NCBI GenBank assembly: GCA_947574215.1
Contig: CANPIX010000009.1
Span: 1 to 41,997, forward strand
Length of the DNA stretch: 41,997 nt
Source: an uncultured Mycoplasmatota bacterium
Lineage (GTDB): Bacteria > Bacillota_I > Bacilli_A > RF39 > UBA660
Reading direction: 5' to 3'
Made by a program: the position numbers and the translations under genes. A model generated the notes under the pieces. It made no database searches. It worked only from the letters and a program-made list of their open reading frames with translations, and was not told where the DNA came from. Shown piece by piece: positions 8,633 through 16,423 of this stretch (position 1 is its first letter; each line of letters begins with the position of its first letter).

Positions 8633-8661
8633 AGTTATCTTTAAAAAAAGATAACTTTTTT
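8633..8661 (+). terminator. Rho-independent terminator
   Basis: Perfect 10-bp stem AGTTATCTTT/AAAGATAACT (8633-8642, 8647-8656), AAAA loop, six T residues to 8661. Confidence 0.85.
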
Positions 8662-8668
8662 ATAAAGC

Positions 8669-8705
8669 AATAATTAGCACTTGGTATTGACAAGTGCTAA
8701 TTATT
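8669..8705 (+). promoter_or_regulatory. CIRCE operator (HrcA binding site)
   Basis: TTAGCACTT (8674-8682), nine bases, AAGTGCTAA (8692-8700) is the CIRCE repeat with one symmetric change per arm. The symmetry extends to 14-bp arms (8669-8682 and 8692-8705). The operator overlaps the -35 box of the clpB promoter, so HrcA would block RNA polymerase. Confidence 0.93.
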
Positions 8706-8715
8706 GTTTTATAAT
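8687..8715 (+). promoter_or_regulatory. Consensus sigma-A promoter of clpB
   Basis: TTGACA (8687-8692), exactly 17 bp, TATAAT (8710-8715): both hexamers are perfect consensus. A promoter this strong makes sense under tight HrcA repression. Confidence 0.92.
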
Positions 8716-8738
8716 GAGGCTAAGAAAAGAGGGATAAT

Positions 8739-10850
8739 ATGTACAACAATCAAGAAGAGAATCAAAATGTTTTAGAAAAATATGGCCGTGACATTGTTGC
8801 AAGTGTCCTAGAAAATAAAATAGATCCTGTCATTGGAAGAGAGGATGAAATACGTGATATAATTCGAATTCTTTCAAGGAAAACAAAGAATAATCCTGTA
8901 TTGATTGGAGAACCTGGAGTGGGAAAAACGGCCATTGTGGAAGGACTTGCTGAAAGAATAGTTGCAGGAGATGTTCCTAATAGTTTAAAGAATAAGCGTA
9001 TATGGGAACTTGATATGGGGGCATTAGTAGCAGGAGCGAAATATCGTGGTGAGTTTGAAGAACGTTTAAAAGCTGTTTTAAAAGAAGTTAAAGAAAGTGA
9101 TGGAGACATCATTATGTTTATTGACGAAATTCACATGATCGTTGGTGCTGGGGAAACGGGAGCTATGGATGCTGGAAATTTATTGAAGCCAATGCTTGCT
9201 CGTGGTGAAATTAAATTAATTGGAGCGACTACTTTGAATGAATATCGAAAATATATTGAACGTGATGGAGCTTTGGAGCGAAGACTTCAAAAAGTCTTAG
9301 TAAAAGAACCTAATGTACTTGATACAATAACTATTTTACGTGGTTTAAAAGAACGATTTGAAGTTTTTCATAAAGTAAGCATTAAGGATAATGCTTTGGT
9401 ATCTGCAGCTACTTTAAGTGATCGTTACATTACAGATCGTTTTTTACCAGATAAAGCTATTGATTTGGTAGATGAAGCGTGTGCTACAATAAAAATGCAA
9501 ATGGATTCTGTTCCAGTTGAGTTGGATACTTTAACTCGTGATATTATGCGTTTTGAAATTGAAAGAGAAGCACTAAAAAAAGAGCGTGACGATCTTTCTA
9601 AAACTCGTTTAGTCGAATTGGAAGAAAAAATCGCCGAGTTGAAAGAAAAAGAGAGTTTGATGCGTAATTCTTGGGAAGCAGAAAAAGAAGTGAATGAAAA
9701 AATAAATAAGAAAAAAGAAGAATTGGAAACAGCGCGTCATACTCTTTCAATGGCCGAAAATAGTTATGATTTAGAAACTAGTGCAAAATTTCGTCATGGA
9801 GTAATTCCAAATTTAGAACGAGAATTAGAAGATTTAAAGAAATCTACAAAAAATTTGATGCTTTCGGATACAGTGAGTGATGAAGATATTGCTTCTGTAA
9901 TTTCCAAATGGACCAATATTCCTGTAGCAAAATTAGTGAGTGGAGAAAAAGAAAAATTACTTCACTTGGAGGAAAATTTAAGAAAAAGAGTAAAAGGTCA
10001 AGATGAAGCTTTAAAATTAGTGAGTGAGGCAATTATTCGAGCTAGAAGTGGAATCAAAGATCCTAATCGTCCTATTGGTTCTTTCATTTTTTTAGGTCCA
10101 ACAGGTGTTGGTAAAACAGAAGTTGCTAAGAGTTTAGCTGGTGAATTGTTTGACGATGAACGCCATATGATTCGAATTGATTGTTCTGAATATATGGAAG
10201 CCTTTAACGTTAGTCGTTTGGTTGGGGCTCCTCCTGGATACGTTGGTTATGATGAAGGGGGACAATTAACTGAAGCTGTAAGACGAAATCCTTTTTCGAT
10301 TGTTTTGTTTGATGAAATTGAGAAAGCTCATCGCGATGTTTTTAATATTCTTTTACAAATATTAGATGATGGGCGTATTACTGATAGTCAAGGAAGAACT
10401 ATTGATTTTAAAAATACCATTATTATTATGACAAGCAATTTGGGAAGTGAGTACATTTTAGAAGAAAAAGAAAATAGTGAAGCTATGGTAATGAGCGAAC
10501 TTAGAAATACATTTCGACCAGAATTTATTAATCGTTTGGATGAAATTATTGTTTTCAAATCTTTAACAGAAGATGTTATCTTTGCTATTTTGGATAAAAT
10601 TATTTTAGAAATAGAAAATCGTTTGGTTCCAAGTAATATACATATTGAACTTACGAGTGAAGCACGAAATAAAATTATAGAACAAGCTTTTGATAAAAAT
10701 TATGGAGCGCGTCCTATAAAAAGATACGTTACTCGAAATATTGAAACCTTACTTGCTAATTTGATCCTTGAAGATCAAGTCAAATACAACGATACTTTAT
10801 TAATTGATTACGAGGAAAATCATTATGTGATACGTTCTAGAGAAAATTAA
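8739..10850 (+). CDS. clpB: ClpB disaggregase lacking the N-terminal domain
   Basis: Two AAA+ modules are present: Walker A GEPGVGKT (57-64) with FIDEIHM, and Walker A GPTGVGKT (453-460) with [10 protein letters not shown] charged coiled-coil M-domain lies between them (about 270-375), introduced by the ClpB-type [14 protein letters not shown]. No ClpP-docking tripeptide loop is seen, which favours ClpB over ClpC. At 703 residues the protein lacks the usual ~140-residue Clp-N domain and begins almost directly with the linker before NBD1, like the short ClpB of several Mollicutes. It works with DnaK to resolve aggregates. The ATG at 8739 follows GAGGG; no upstream in-frame extension is possible past the promoter. 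It is regulated by CIRCE/HrcA. Confidence 0.92.
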   Translation: MYNNQEENQNVLEKYGRDIVASVLENKIDPVIGREDEIRDIIRILSRKTKNNPVLIGEPGVGKTAIVEGLAERIVAGDVPNSLKNKRIWELDMGALVAGAKYRGEFEERLKAVLKEVKESDGDIIMFIDEIHMIVGAGETGAMDAGNLLKPMLARGEIKLIGATTLNEYRKYIERDGALERRLQKVLVKEPNVLDTITILRGLKERFEVFHKVSIKDNALVSAATLSDRYITDRFLPDKAIDLVDEACATIKMQMDSVPVELDTLTRDIMRFEIEREALKKERDDLSKTRLVELEEKIAELKEKESLMRNSWEAEKEVNEKINKKKEELETARHTLSMAENSYDLETSAKFRHGVIPNLERELEDLKKSTKNLMLSDTVSDEDIASVISKWTNIPVAKLVSGEKEKLLHLEENLRKRVKGQDEALKLVSEAIIRARSGIKDPNRPIGSFIFLGPTGVGKTEVAKSLAGELFDDERHMIRIDCSEYMEAFNVSRLVGAPPGYVGYDEGGQLTEAVRRNPFSIVLFDEIEKAHRDVFNILLQILDDGRITDSQGRTIDFKNTIIIMTSNLGSEYILEEKENSEAMVMSELRNTFRPEFINRLDEIIVFKSLTEDVIFAILDKIILEIENRLVPSNIHIELTSEARNKIIEQAFDKNYGARPIKRYVTRNIETLLANLILEDQVKYNDTLLIDYEENHYVIRSREN

Positions 10851-10863
10851 AGAAAAAAGGATT

Positions 10864-10903
10864 AAAAATCACCTATTGTCATAAAATGTAATAGGTGATT
10901 TTT
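10864..10903 (+). terminator. 14-bp hairpin ending clpB and covering the ylbD ribosome binding site
   Basis: AAAAATCACCTATT (10864-10877) pairs perfectly with AATAGGTGATTTTT (10890-10903) around a 12-nt loop, and the T run continues to the ylbD start. It lies 13 bases after the clpB stop and has the form of an intrinsic terminator. The AGGTGAT ribosome binding site of ylbD is inside the 3' arm, so read-through transcripts would hide it. Confidence 0.75.
10880..10899 (+). promoter_or_regulatory. CATAAAAT box within the hairpin loop, fused to the ylbD ribosome binding site
   Basis: CATAAAAT (10880-10887), five bases, AGGTGAT (10893-10899). As a sporulation-sigma -10 box it would start RNA at about 10894, after the left arm of the hairpin, leaving the ribosome binding site free. 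No convincing -35 is seen. Confidence 0.4.
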
Positions 10904-10904
10904 T

Positions 10905-11264
10905 ATGGCTACTAAAGAAGATTTTAAAAATTTTGCAAAAAGCCATCCAGAATTGGTACATTATATAAAAAACGGGGAGGCAACTTGGCAAAAATTTTAT
11001 GAAATTTATGATATTTATGGAGAAGAAGAAACCGCATGGCAAGACTATTTTAGAAAAACAACTTCTACAAACAATGAATATAACTTTAAATCCATAACCG
11101 AAAAAATAAAAAATATTGATTTATCTTCTATTCAAGAGCATATCAATACTGCACAAAAAGCTCTTGGAATTGTTCAAGAATTAACGGGAAAAGGTACTGG
11201 TGCCACAGCTACAGCTCAAGAAGTAGTAACGCCACGACCTATAAACAAAATATTTGAGGATTAA
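10905..11264 (+). CDS. ylbD: YlbD-like spore coat protein
   Basis: The 119-residue protein begins FKNFAKSHPELVHYIKNGEATWQKFYEIYDIYGEEETAWQDY (positions 7-48; not all contiguous motifs are universal). This is the shape of the YlbD coat family, where the first 50 residues carry the conserved HPxLV and WQxxYExYxxYGE-like motifs. The second half is low complexity and Thr/Ala-rich. YlbD is a minor spore-coat protein in Bacillus. The ylbE-like gene follows after 3 bp, as in Bacillus, which supports both calls. The ATG at 10905 is the only start with a ribosome binding site (AGGTGAT), which lies in a hairpin. Confidence 0.7.
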   Translation: MATKEDFKNFAKSHPELVHYIKNGEATWQKFYEIYDIYGEEETAWQDYFRKTTSTNNEYNFKSITEKIKNIDLSSIQEHINTAQKALGIVQELTGKGTGATATAQEVVTPRPINKIFED

Positions 11265-11267
11265 GGT

Positions 11268-11489
11268 ATGGATTATTTATTACAACAAAAATTAAATGAA
11301 GATAAAAAAATGGATTTTTTTTTAAAAGAAAATTCTTTTTGGATAAAAGAATTAAATCGTAATGTAGACAATTACAAACTTTTTGTAAATGCAATGAAAG
11401 AAAAATACCATTTAAAAGTGACTGATAAAATTAATAATGCTATTGATAATATGGACTTAATCACAGGAATACTTGATACATTAAAGTAA
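11268..11489 (+). CDS. ylbE: YlbE-like protein
   Basis: This 73-residue, probably cytoplasmic or coat-associated protein matches the YlbE-like family in size and in the central FLKENSFWIKELNRN segment (the family has an xxPxWYRxLSRNP-like motif there) and a C-terminal helix with NMDL. Its function is unknown even in B. subtilis. It starts 3 bp after ylbD with the ribosome binding site GAGGATTAAGG inside the ylbD end, so the two form one translation unit. Confidence 0.6.
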   Translation: MDYLLQQKLNEDKKMDFFLKENSFWIKELNRNVDNYKLFVNAMKEKYHLKVTDKINNAIDNMDLITGILDTLK

Positions 11490-11553
11490 AAGTTTAGGTT
11501 TAATTTTATTATTATTCAAAGATCGTATAGTAAAGTTCTTTTGATTTCAATTG

Positions 11554-11568
11554 TTTGCAACTTGCAAA
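11554..11568 (+). repeat. Perfect palindrome, possible operator
   Basis: TTTGCAA, one base, TTGCAAA. It lies 38 bp upstream of the -35 box of the next gene, a position fit for an activator or repressor. No regulator is recognised from this sequence. The rest of 11490-11606 shows nothing else. Confidence 0.3.
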
Positions 11569-11606
11569 TCATGATTGTTTATTAGACACATTAAAACAAT
11601 TTTTCG

Positions 11607-11635
11607 TTGACGATAGTGCATTTTGGATGTACAAT
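11607..11635 (+). promoter_or_regulatory. Sigma-A-type promoter of the pilin-like gene
   Basis: TTGACG (11607-11612), 17 bp, TACAAT (11630-11635). Confidence 0.65.
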
Positions 11636-11664
11636 TAATGTAATAGTAGACAAGGATGGTTTTT

Positions 11665-12129
11665 ATGAAAGTTAGTAAAAATAAAAATGGTTTTACATTG
11701 GTAGAATTATTGGCGGTTATTGTTATTTTAGCGGTTATTATTTTGATTGCATCTAGTAATGTTTTGTCTCAAATGGATAAAGCACGTAAAAATGCTTTGG
11801 CGATTGAAGGAAATACATTAATTAATTCTGCAAAAAATGCGTATCAAAATGGTATTTTAGAAGGTACAATTACAACCGGAAGTGCATGTTTTTCTTTAGA
11901 TTATTTGTATAAAGAAGGTTTATTTAGTAAAGGCGCAAAAGATCATTATTCTGGAAGTGTTTTAGTAAAGCCTGATGGTTCTGGTAAAGTAGTTACTTAT
12001 ACTTATTGGATTAGTAATGGAAGTTATGTCGTGTCAGGCGATACAGGAACAACGGGAAGTGGTGCAACTAATGGAACTTCTGCTTCTTCCACTTGTGGAG
12101 ACATACAAGGCGCTAAAATGTTTTCTTAA
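11665..12129 (+). CDS. Type IV pilin-like major-type prepilin
   Basis: The N-terminus MKVSKNKNGFTLVELLAVIVILAVIILI is a canonical prepilin leader with cleavage at G/FTLVE and a long hydrophobic assembly helix. The mature protein is about 145 residues, with a Gly/Ser/Thr-rich C-terminus and Cys near 76 and 148 that could form the D-region disulfide. This resembles major pseudopilins such as ComGC-type subunits but with a larger globular part. An upstream ATG at 11656 is in frame, but it overlaps the AAGGATGG ribosome binding site, so 11665 is used. It has its own promoter and terminator and is separate from the two minor prepilin genes 6 kb away. Confidence 0.8.
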   Translation: MKVSKNKNGFTLVELLAVIVILAVIILIASSNVLSQMDKARKNALAIEGNTLINSAKNAYQNGILEGTITTGSACFSLDYLYKEGLFSKGAKDHYSGSVLVKPDGSGKVVTYTYWISNGSYVVSGDTGTTGSGATNGTSASSTCGDIQGAKMFS

Positions 12130-12152
12130 GAAGAATTATCTTCTTTTTTTTT
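12128..12152 (+). terminator. Rho-independent terminator overlapping the pilin stop codon
   Basis: AAGAAGA (12128-12134), loop ATTA, TCTTCTT (12139-12145), then T residues to 12152. Confidence 0.75.
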
Positions 12153-12186
12153 GTCTTTTATGAGATAATTTGTTTAGGTGAAGTAT

Positions 12187-13065
12187 ATGATTATAGGTTG
12201 TCATGTTAATTTTACAAGTGAACAATTGCTGGGAAGTACAAAACAAGCCATTTTATATGGAGCAAATGCATTTATGTTTTATACTGGTGCACCTCAAAAT
12301 ACAATTCGAAAAAATTTAGATGAACAATTAACAAAAGAAGCACACAAATTAATGCAAGAAAATAATATTGAATTAAAAAACGTTATTTGTCATGCACCTT
12401 ACATTATTAATTTAGCTAATAATTTAAGCGAAGAAAAATGGCAATTTAGTGTTCAATTTTTAAAACAAGAATTAGAAAGATGTAAATTGTTAGGAATTTC
12501 GTATATTGTAGTTCATCCAGGCAGTGCAGTAGGCATTGAAAAAAGTATAGCTCTACAAAATATTAGTGATGCTTTAAATTTAATTATAAAAGAAGATTAC
12601 CCAATGATTCTTTTAGAAACAATGGCAGGAAAAGGTACAGAATGTGGTTGTACCTTAGAAGAAATAGCAACGATTTTAGAAAAAGTACATTCTAAATACA
12701 TAGGAGTTTGCATTGACACTTGTCATTTGAATGATGCAGGATATAATGTAGAAAAATTTGATGATTTATTAAATGAAATTGATGAAACCATTGGATTAAA
12801 AAAAGTACATTGTGTTCATTTAAATGATAGTAAAAATGTTTTGGGCTCGCATAAAGATCGTCATGAAAATTTAGGATTAGGAACTATTGGATTTGAGGCT
12901 CTTTTACATGTGGTAGAAAATGAAAAATTAAAAGATGTTCCTAAAATATTAGAAACACCTTATATTGATAGAGAATATCCTCCTTATAAATTTGAAATAG
13001 CTTCTTTAAAAACAAAAACCGAAAACAAAAATTTAATACAAGACATTATAGATTATTATAAATAA
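12187..13065 (+). CDS. nfo: Endonuclease IV (AP endonuclease)
   Basis: Endonuclease IV is a zinc enzyme that cuts DNA 5' of abasic sites in base excision repair. The TIM-barrel metal ligands are in place: CHAPY, VVHPGS, ETMAGKGTE, CIDTCHLNDAGY, CVHLNDSK, the SHKDRHENLGLG motif and a final LETP. At 292 residues it is of normal length. A GTG at 12178 is in frame, but it belongs to the AGGTGAAG ribosome binding site, so the ATG at 12187 (MIIGCHVNF) is chosen. The convergent yqfT-like gene overlaps its last 10 bp. In B. subtilis nfo (yqfS) also neighbours yqfT, where it is expressed with sporulation genes. Confidence 0.95.
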   Translation: MIIGCHVNFTSEQLLGSTKQAILYGANAFMFYTGAPQNTIRKNLDEQLTKEAHKLMQENNIELKNVICHAPYIINLANNLSEEKWQFSVQFLKQELERCKLLGISYIVVHPGSAVGIEKSIALQNISDALNLIIKEDYPMILLETMAGKGTECGCTLEEIATILEKVHSKYIGVCIDTCHLNDAGYNVEKFDDLLNEIDETIGLKKVHCVHLNDSKNVLGSHKDRHENLGLGTIGFEALLHVVENEKLKDVPKILETPYIDREYPPYKFEIASLKTKTENKNLIQDIIDYYK

Positions 13066-13316
13066 TTTTTGTATCGTATTGAGTATTCTTTGAATAATTT
13101 TTTGATTTTTTCTAAGTTCTCTTCTGTAAATCTATCTTTGTATCGATCAAGATTTAAAGCGTTTGGATTGGCAATTACCGTTTGCCAATTTTTTTTCACA
13201 AAAGTATAAGTAAAATCAAGCTCTTCTTCACTTAAAAAAACATTGTTTTTTTTGGCAAAATTATCAATATCGTTTTTGCTTACTTTATTCATATATCTTT
13301 CTATAATATTAAACAT
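13056..13316 (-). CDS. Small YqfT/DUF2624-like protein
   Basis: This 86-residue, charged, helical protein has no signal or membrane segment. The pattern of a leading NKVSKNDIDNFAKKNNVFLSEEE segment (residues about 10-32) and a C-terminal RFTEENLEKIKKLF helix resembles the DUF2624 (YqfT) family, whose gene adjoins nfo in Bacillus; here it is convergent with nfo and overlaps it by 10 bp. Family membership is by pattern and synteny only. It has a clear ribosome binding site, AGGTGGT, with a CATACAAT box 5 nt upstream. Its function is unknown. Confidence 0.55.
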   Translation of the reverse strand: MFNIIERYMNKVSKNDIDNFAKKNNVFLSEEELDFTYTFVKKNWQTVIANPNALNLDRYKDRFTEENLEKIKKLFKEYSIRYKNYL

Positions 13317-13319
13317 AAT

Positions 13320-13339
13320 ACCACCTAGTATATTGTATG
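13320..13339 (-). promoter_or_regulatory. CATACAAT box fused to the ribosome binding site
   Basis: On the minus strand CATACAAT (13339-13332), five bases, AGGTGGT (13326-13320), three bases, ATG. This is the same geometry as at 4745-4764. A sporulation-sigma -10 box is possible; no firm -35 is seen. Confidence 0.45.
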
Positions 13340-13378
13340 AAATAATTATTTTTTTGAATACTAATAATAGGTGTTTTT

Positions 13379-15328
13379 ATGAAAAAGTTATATATTTTGT
13401 TTGCTTTTAGTTTTATGACTCTTACCGTTTTTACTTTATATAAAGTTATGTTCCAAAAAAAAGAATATTATCAAAAAGAATATGAAGAGAAAACCAACGT
13501 ATATGTAAGTTCTTTATCAAGACCTAGAGGAAGAATATTAGATTGTAAAGGGAAAATTTTAGTAGATAATGTGGGTGTGAAAGCAATTGTGTATCGTAAA
13601 ATTAATAATATTCGTTTAGAAGAGGAAATAGAGATTGCTACAAAATTAGCAGATTTTTTAGATTTGTCAGAAAGTATTAGCGATTTGGATTTAAAAAAAT
13701 ATTGGCTTACTACTCATAAACAGGAGGGAGAGAATTTAGTTACGCAGGAAGAATACGATTTGTACGAAAAAAGAAAATTAAATAGCAATGATTTGTATTT
13801 GCTAAAATTAGATCGAATTACAAAAGAAATGTTAGAAGTCTACAATGCAAGAGAACGCAAAATTGCTTATTTGTATACGATTATGAACAAAGGCTATTAT
13901 TACGATGCGAAAGTAATAAAACTAGAAGCGACTGAAAAAGAATACGCCCGCATTTTAGAAGAAAAAATAAAGGGTGTGACCAATGAAATGTATTTTAAAA
14001 GAGAATATCCTTATGGGAATACGTTGCGAAGTATTTTTGGAAGTGTAGGAAGTATTCCAAAAGAATTAGAAACCTACTACTTAAATCAGGGATACGCTTT
14101 AGACGATCGTGTTGGAATCAGTTTTTTAGAACAAGAATACGATGCATTTTTAAAAGGGGAAAAAGATACTTACAAAGTGGAAGAGGATGGTACTCTTACA
14201 TTAATTCAGGAAGGTAAAAGAGGAAATGATTTGATTTTAAATATTGATATTGATATGCAACTTGGGATTGAAGAAATTTTAAAGGAAGAAATTAAGAAAG
14301 GAAAAAAATTAAAAAACACAGAATACTACCAAGGAAGTTATGTTTTAGTAGGTGATCCAAATACTGGTGCCATTAAAACGATAGTAGGCTTAAAATATAT
14401 AAAAGATGCAATTTTTAAAAATGTAGAAAGTGATGTAATTTCTTCTTCTTTTACTGTAGGGAGTATTGTAAAAGGGGCTAGTATGGCTATGGCATATAAA
14501 GAAAATTTAGTTGATGTTGGAAAAAAGATAAAGGATTCGTGTGTAAAGTTGTATTTAGTACCAGAAAAGTGTTCTTACAAAAGTCTTGGATATGTGGATG
14601 ATATTACGGCATTAAAAACAAGCTCTAATTATTATCAATTTTTATTGGCTATTCAACTTGCAGGATACAAATACACCCCTAATTTGAAGATGAATGTTAG
14701 TGAACGAGAATTTTCTATTTATCGAGAAGCTTTCTCCAAATTTGGTTTAGGAGTAAAAACGGGTATTGATTTGCCTAAAGAACAAATAGGAATCAAAGGA
14801 AATACTATAGCGCCAGATTTACTCCTTAATTTTTCAATAGGACAATACGACACTTATACCCCCCTATCTCTTTTACAATACATCAACACGATAGCCAATA
14901 ATGGTACACGTTATCGTTTGGCATTGCTTGATAAAATTGTCGATAAGGATGGAAATATTTTGGTTCAATTTGTTCCAGAAGTTTTAAGCACTTTTGATTT
15001 AGAGGAAACGTATTTCACTCGTATCAAAGAAGGATTTTATCAAGTTGTAAATGGAGGAACTGGGTCGGGTTATGTTGATTCTTCTTTTCAAGCTGTAGGA
15101 AAAACTGGAACAAGCGAAACCATTTACGATAGCGACCAAGATGGGGTAGGAGATATTAAAACGATTAACAATACTTTTGCTATGTATGCTCCCTATGATC
15201 ATCCGAAATACAGTATTGTTAGTGTCAGTCCACATGTTAGTCATTATAGTGGAAAAACTGATTATTTTGCTTATATCAATCGTTACATTAGTAAATCTGT
15301 AAGTGATTATGTATTTTTAAATTATTAA
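13379..15328 (+). CDS. Class B penicillin-binding protein (transpeptidase), PBP2/PbpA-like
   Basis: A short cytoplasmic tail and one membrane helix (about 4-22) are followed by the class B dimerisation motif RPRGRILDCKGKIL (50-63) and a transpeptidase domain. The three catalytic motifs are Ser362-x-x-Lys365 (SIVK), SSN (415-417) and KTGT (575-578), all intact. The usual PGSTFK context is altered to TVGSIVK. It crosslinks peptidoglycan outside the membrane. The division PBP with PASTA is elsewhere in the window (23324), so this 649-residue enzyme is most likely the elongation PBP. The neighbourhood of nfo/yqfT also lies near pbpA in Bacillus. The ATG at 13379 follows TAGGTG. Confidence 0.88.
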   Translation: MKKLYILFAFSFMTLTVFTLYKVMFQKKEYYQKEYEEKTNVYVSSLSRPRGRILDCKGKILVDNVGVKAIVYRKINNIRLEEEIEIATKLADFLDLSESISDLDLKKYWLTTHKQEGENLVTQEEYDLYEKRKLNSNDLYLLKLDRITKEMLEVYNARERKIAYLYTIMNKGYYYDAKVIKLEATEKEYARILEEKIKGVTNEMYFKREYPYGNTLRSIFGSVGSIPKELETYYLNQGYALDDRVGISFLEQEYDAFLKGEKDTYKVEEDGTLTLIQEGKRGNDLILNIDIDMQLGIEEILKEEIKKGKKLKNTEYYQGSYVLVGDPNTGAIKTIVGLKYIKDAIFKNVESDVISSSFTVGSIVKGASMAMAYKENLVDVGKKIKDSCVKLYLVPEKCSYKSLGYVDDITALKTSSNYYQFLLAIQLAGYKYTPNLKMNVSEREFSIYREAFSKFGLGVKTGIDLPKEQIGIKGNTIAPDLLLNFSIGQYDTYTPLSLLQYINTIANNGTRYRLALLDKIVDKDGNILVQFVPEVLSTFDLEETYFTRIKEGFYQVVNGGTGSGYVDSSFQAVGKTGTSETIYDSDQDGVGDIKTINNTFAMYAPYDHPKYSIVSVSPHVSHYSGKTDYFAYINRYISKSVSDYVFLNY

Positions 15329-15345
15329 GTTTTAATAATTTTTTT
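15319..15345 (+). terminator. Rho-independent terminator of the PBP gene
   Basis: AAATTATTAA (15319-15328, including the stop codon) pairs with TTAATAATTT (15332-15341) around a 3-nt loop, with T residues to 15345. Confidence 0.65.
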
Positions 15346-15417
15346 CTTATTTTTATTTAAAATTTTTGTTATTGAAAAAGTAAATTAGTAGGAAAATGAC
15401 AAAGGAGTGAGAATAAA

Positions 15418-15446
15418 TTGACAAATTAGAATATAAATGATAGAAT
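15418..15446 (+). promoter_or_regulatory. Sigma-A promoter of the MoxR operon
   Basis: TTGACA (15418-15423), 17 bp, TAGAAT (15441-15446). Confidence 0.75.
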
Positions 15447-15472
15447 ATCTCTTCAAAAAGGGGGGTTTTTTT

Positions 15473-16423
15473 ATGCCAACTAAAGAGGATAGGGAATGGA
15501 TCATAAAGGTATATCAAGAATTTTACCAGGAACTAGATAAAGTCCTAATAGGGCAAGAAAAGGTAAAGAGAGCAGTTGCTGCTTCCATGCTTTGTAGTAA
15601 CTGTAAGTTATTATTTTCCGGAAATTCAGGTCTTGGAAAAACAACATTAGGAGTTGCATTACGAAATAGTCTTAATTCAATCAGAATATCTATGCTAGCG
15701 GATTTAAATGCGAGTGAAATACAAGAAATTTTAATAGCGAAAGAAAATTTACAATTGCTTTATATGGACGAATTTAACCGAGTTAATGGAAGAACTTTGT
15801 CGGGATTAAATGAATTATTAGAAGAAAATCAAATAACGTTCAACAATAAAGTTTATCCTTATCCAAATCTTTATGTATTTGCGAGTCAAAATATCGAAGA
15901 ATTCACAGGTATTTTTACAGTACCCTATGCAATTTATGATCGATTTGATATGGAAATTATTTTTGAAAATTTAACAAAAGAAGAAAAAGATGCTTTGATA
16001 TTTGATGATTTTTCTGCTTCTACAAAACTAAATTTTGATTTTTCTCAATTAGAACGTGTACGCCAAGTTGTTGATTCTTTTAAGCCTGATATAAGTCTTT
16101 TGTCGAATGTTGTTGATGAGATTGATGCTATGCAATTTGGTAAAGAAAAGATATTTACTAATTCCAACATACGTGCACACAGATTTACATTAAAGTTGGC
16201 CAAATTAATGGCTTTGGCAAATGGAAGAACAAATATTTTATCTTCTGATTATGCTGAATTTCTTTCTTATATTTATGTTCATCGAATTAGTCCACAATTG
16301 GCGCGTGATAAAAATTCAAAAGAAAGTATTCAACAAAAATTTATTAATTTTGAAGATCAAGTATTAAGAAAAAAAAGAAAATTGCAGATATTTAATTTAA
16401 AAGAAGGAAAAACACATGAATGA
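15473..16423 (+). CDS. MoxR-type AAA+ ATPase
   Basis: MoxR ATPases act as chaperones for the maturation or activation of a membrane or secreted partner encoded next to them. This 316-residue protein has Walker A GNSGLGKT (50-57), Walker B LLYMDEFNRV, sensor-1 FASQN, and the arginine-finger segment YDRFDME, then the lid domain. An ATG at 15437 in frame lacks a ribosome binding site, whereas the ATG at 15473 follows AAGGGGGG. Its end overlaps the next gene by 8 bp, tying it to the transglutaminase-like membrane protein. The usual DUF58 (von Willebrand-related) gene between moxR and a transglutaminase is absent here. Confidence 0.85.
   Translation: MPTKEDREWIIKVYQEFYQELDKVLIGQEKVKRAVAASMLCSNCKLLFSGNSGLGKTTLGVALRNSLNSIRISMLADLNASEIQEILIAKENLQLLYMDEFNRVNGRTLSGLNELLEENQITFNNKVYPYPNLYVFASQNIEEFTGIFTVPYAIYDRFDMEIIFENLTKEEKDALIFDDFSASTKLNFDFSQLERVRQVVDSFKPDISLLSNVVDEIDAMQFGKEKIFTNSNIRAHRFTLKLAKLMALANGRTNILSSDYAEFLSYIYVHRISPQLARDKNSKESIQQKFINFEDQVLRKKRKLQIFNLKEGKTHE

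Noticed and set aside
8739-10850. Calling this gene clpC
   Set aside because: The long M-domain, the ClpB-type [14 protein letters not shown] segment and the lack of a ClpP loop favour ClpB.
15460-15465. Six-G run before moxR as a second phase-variable tract
   Set aside because: It is short and placed as a ribosome binding site seven bases before ATG, so the ordinary explanation suffices.
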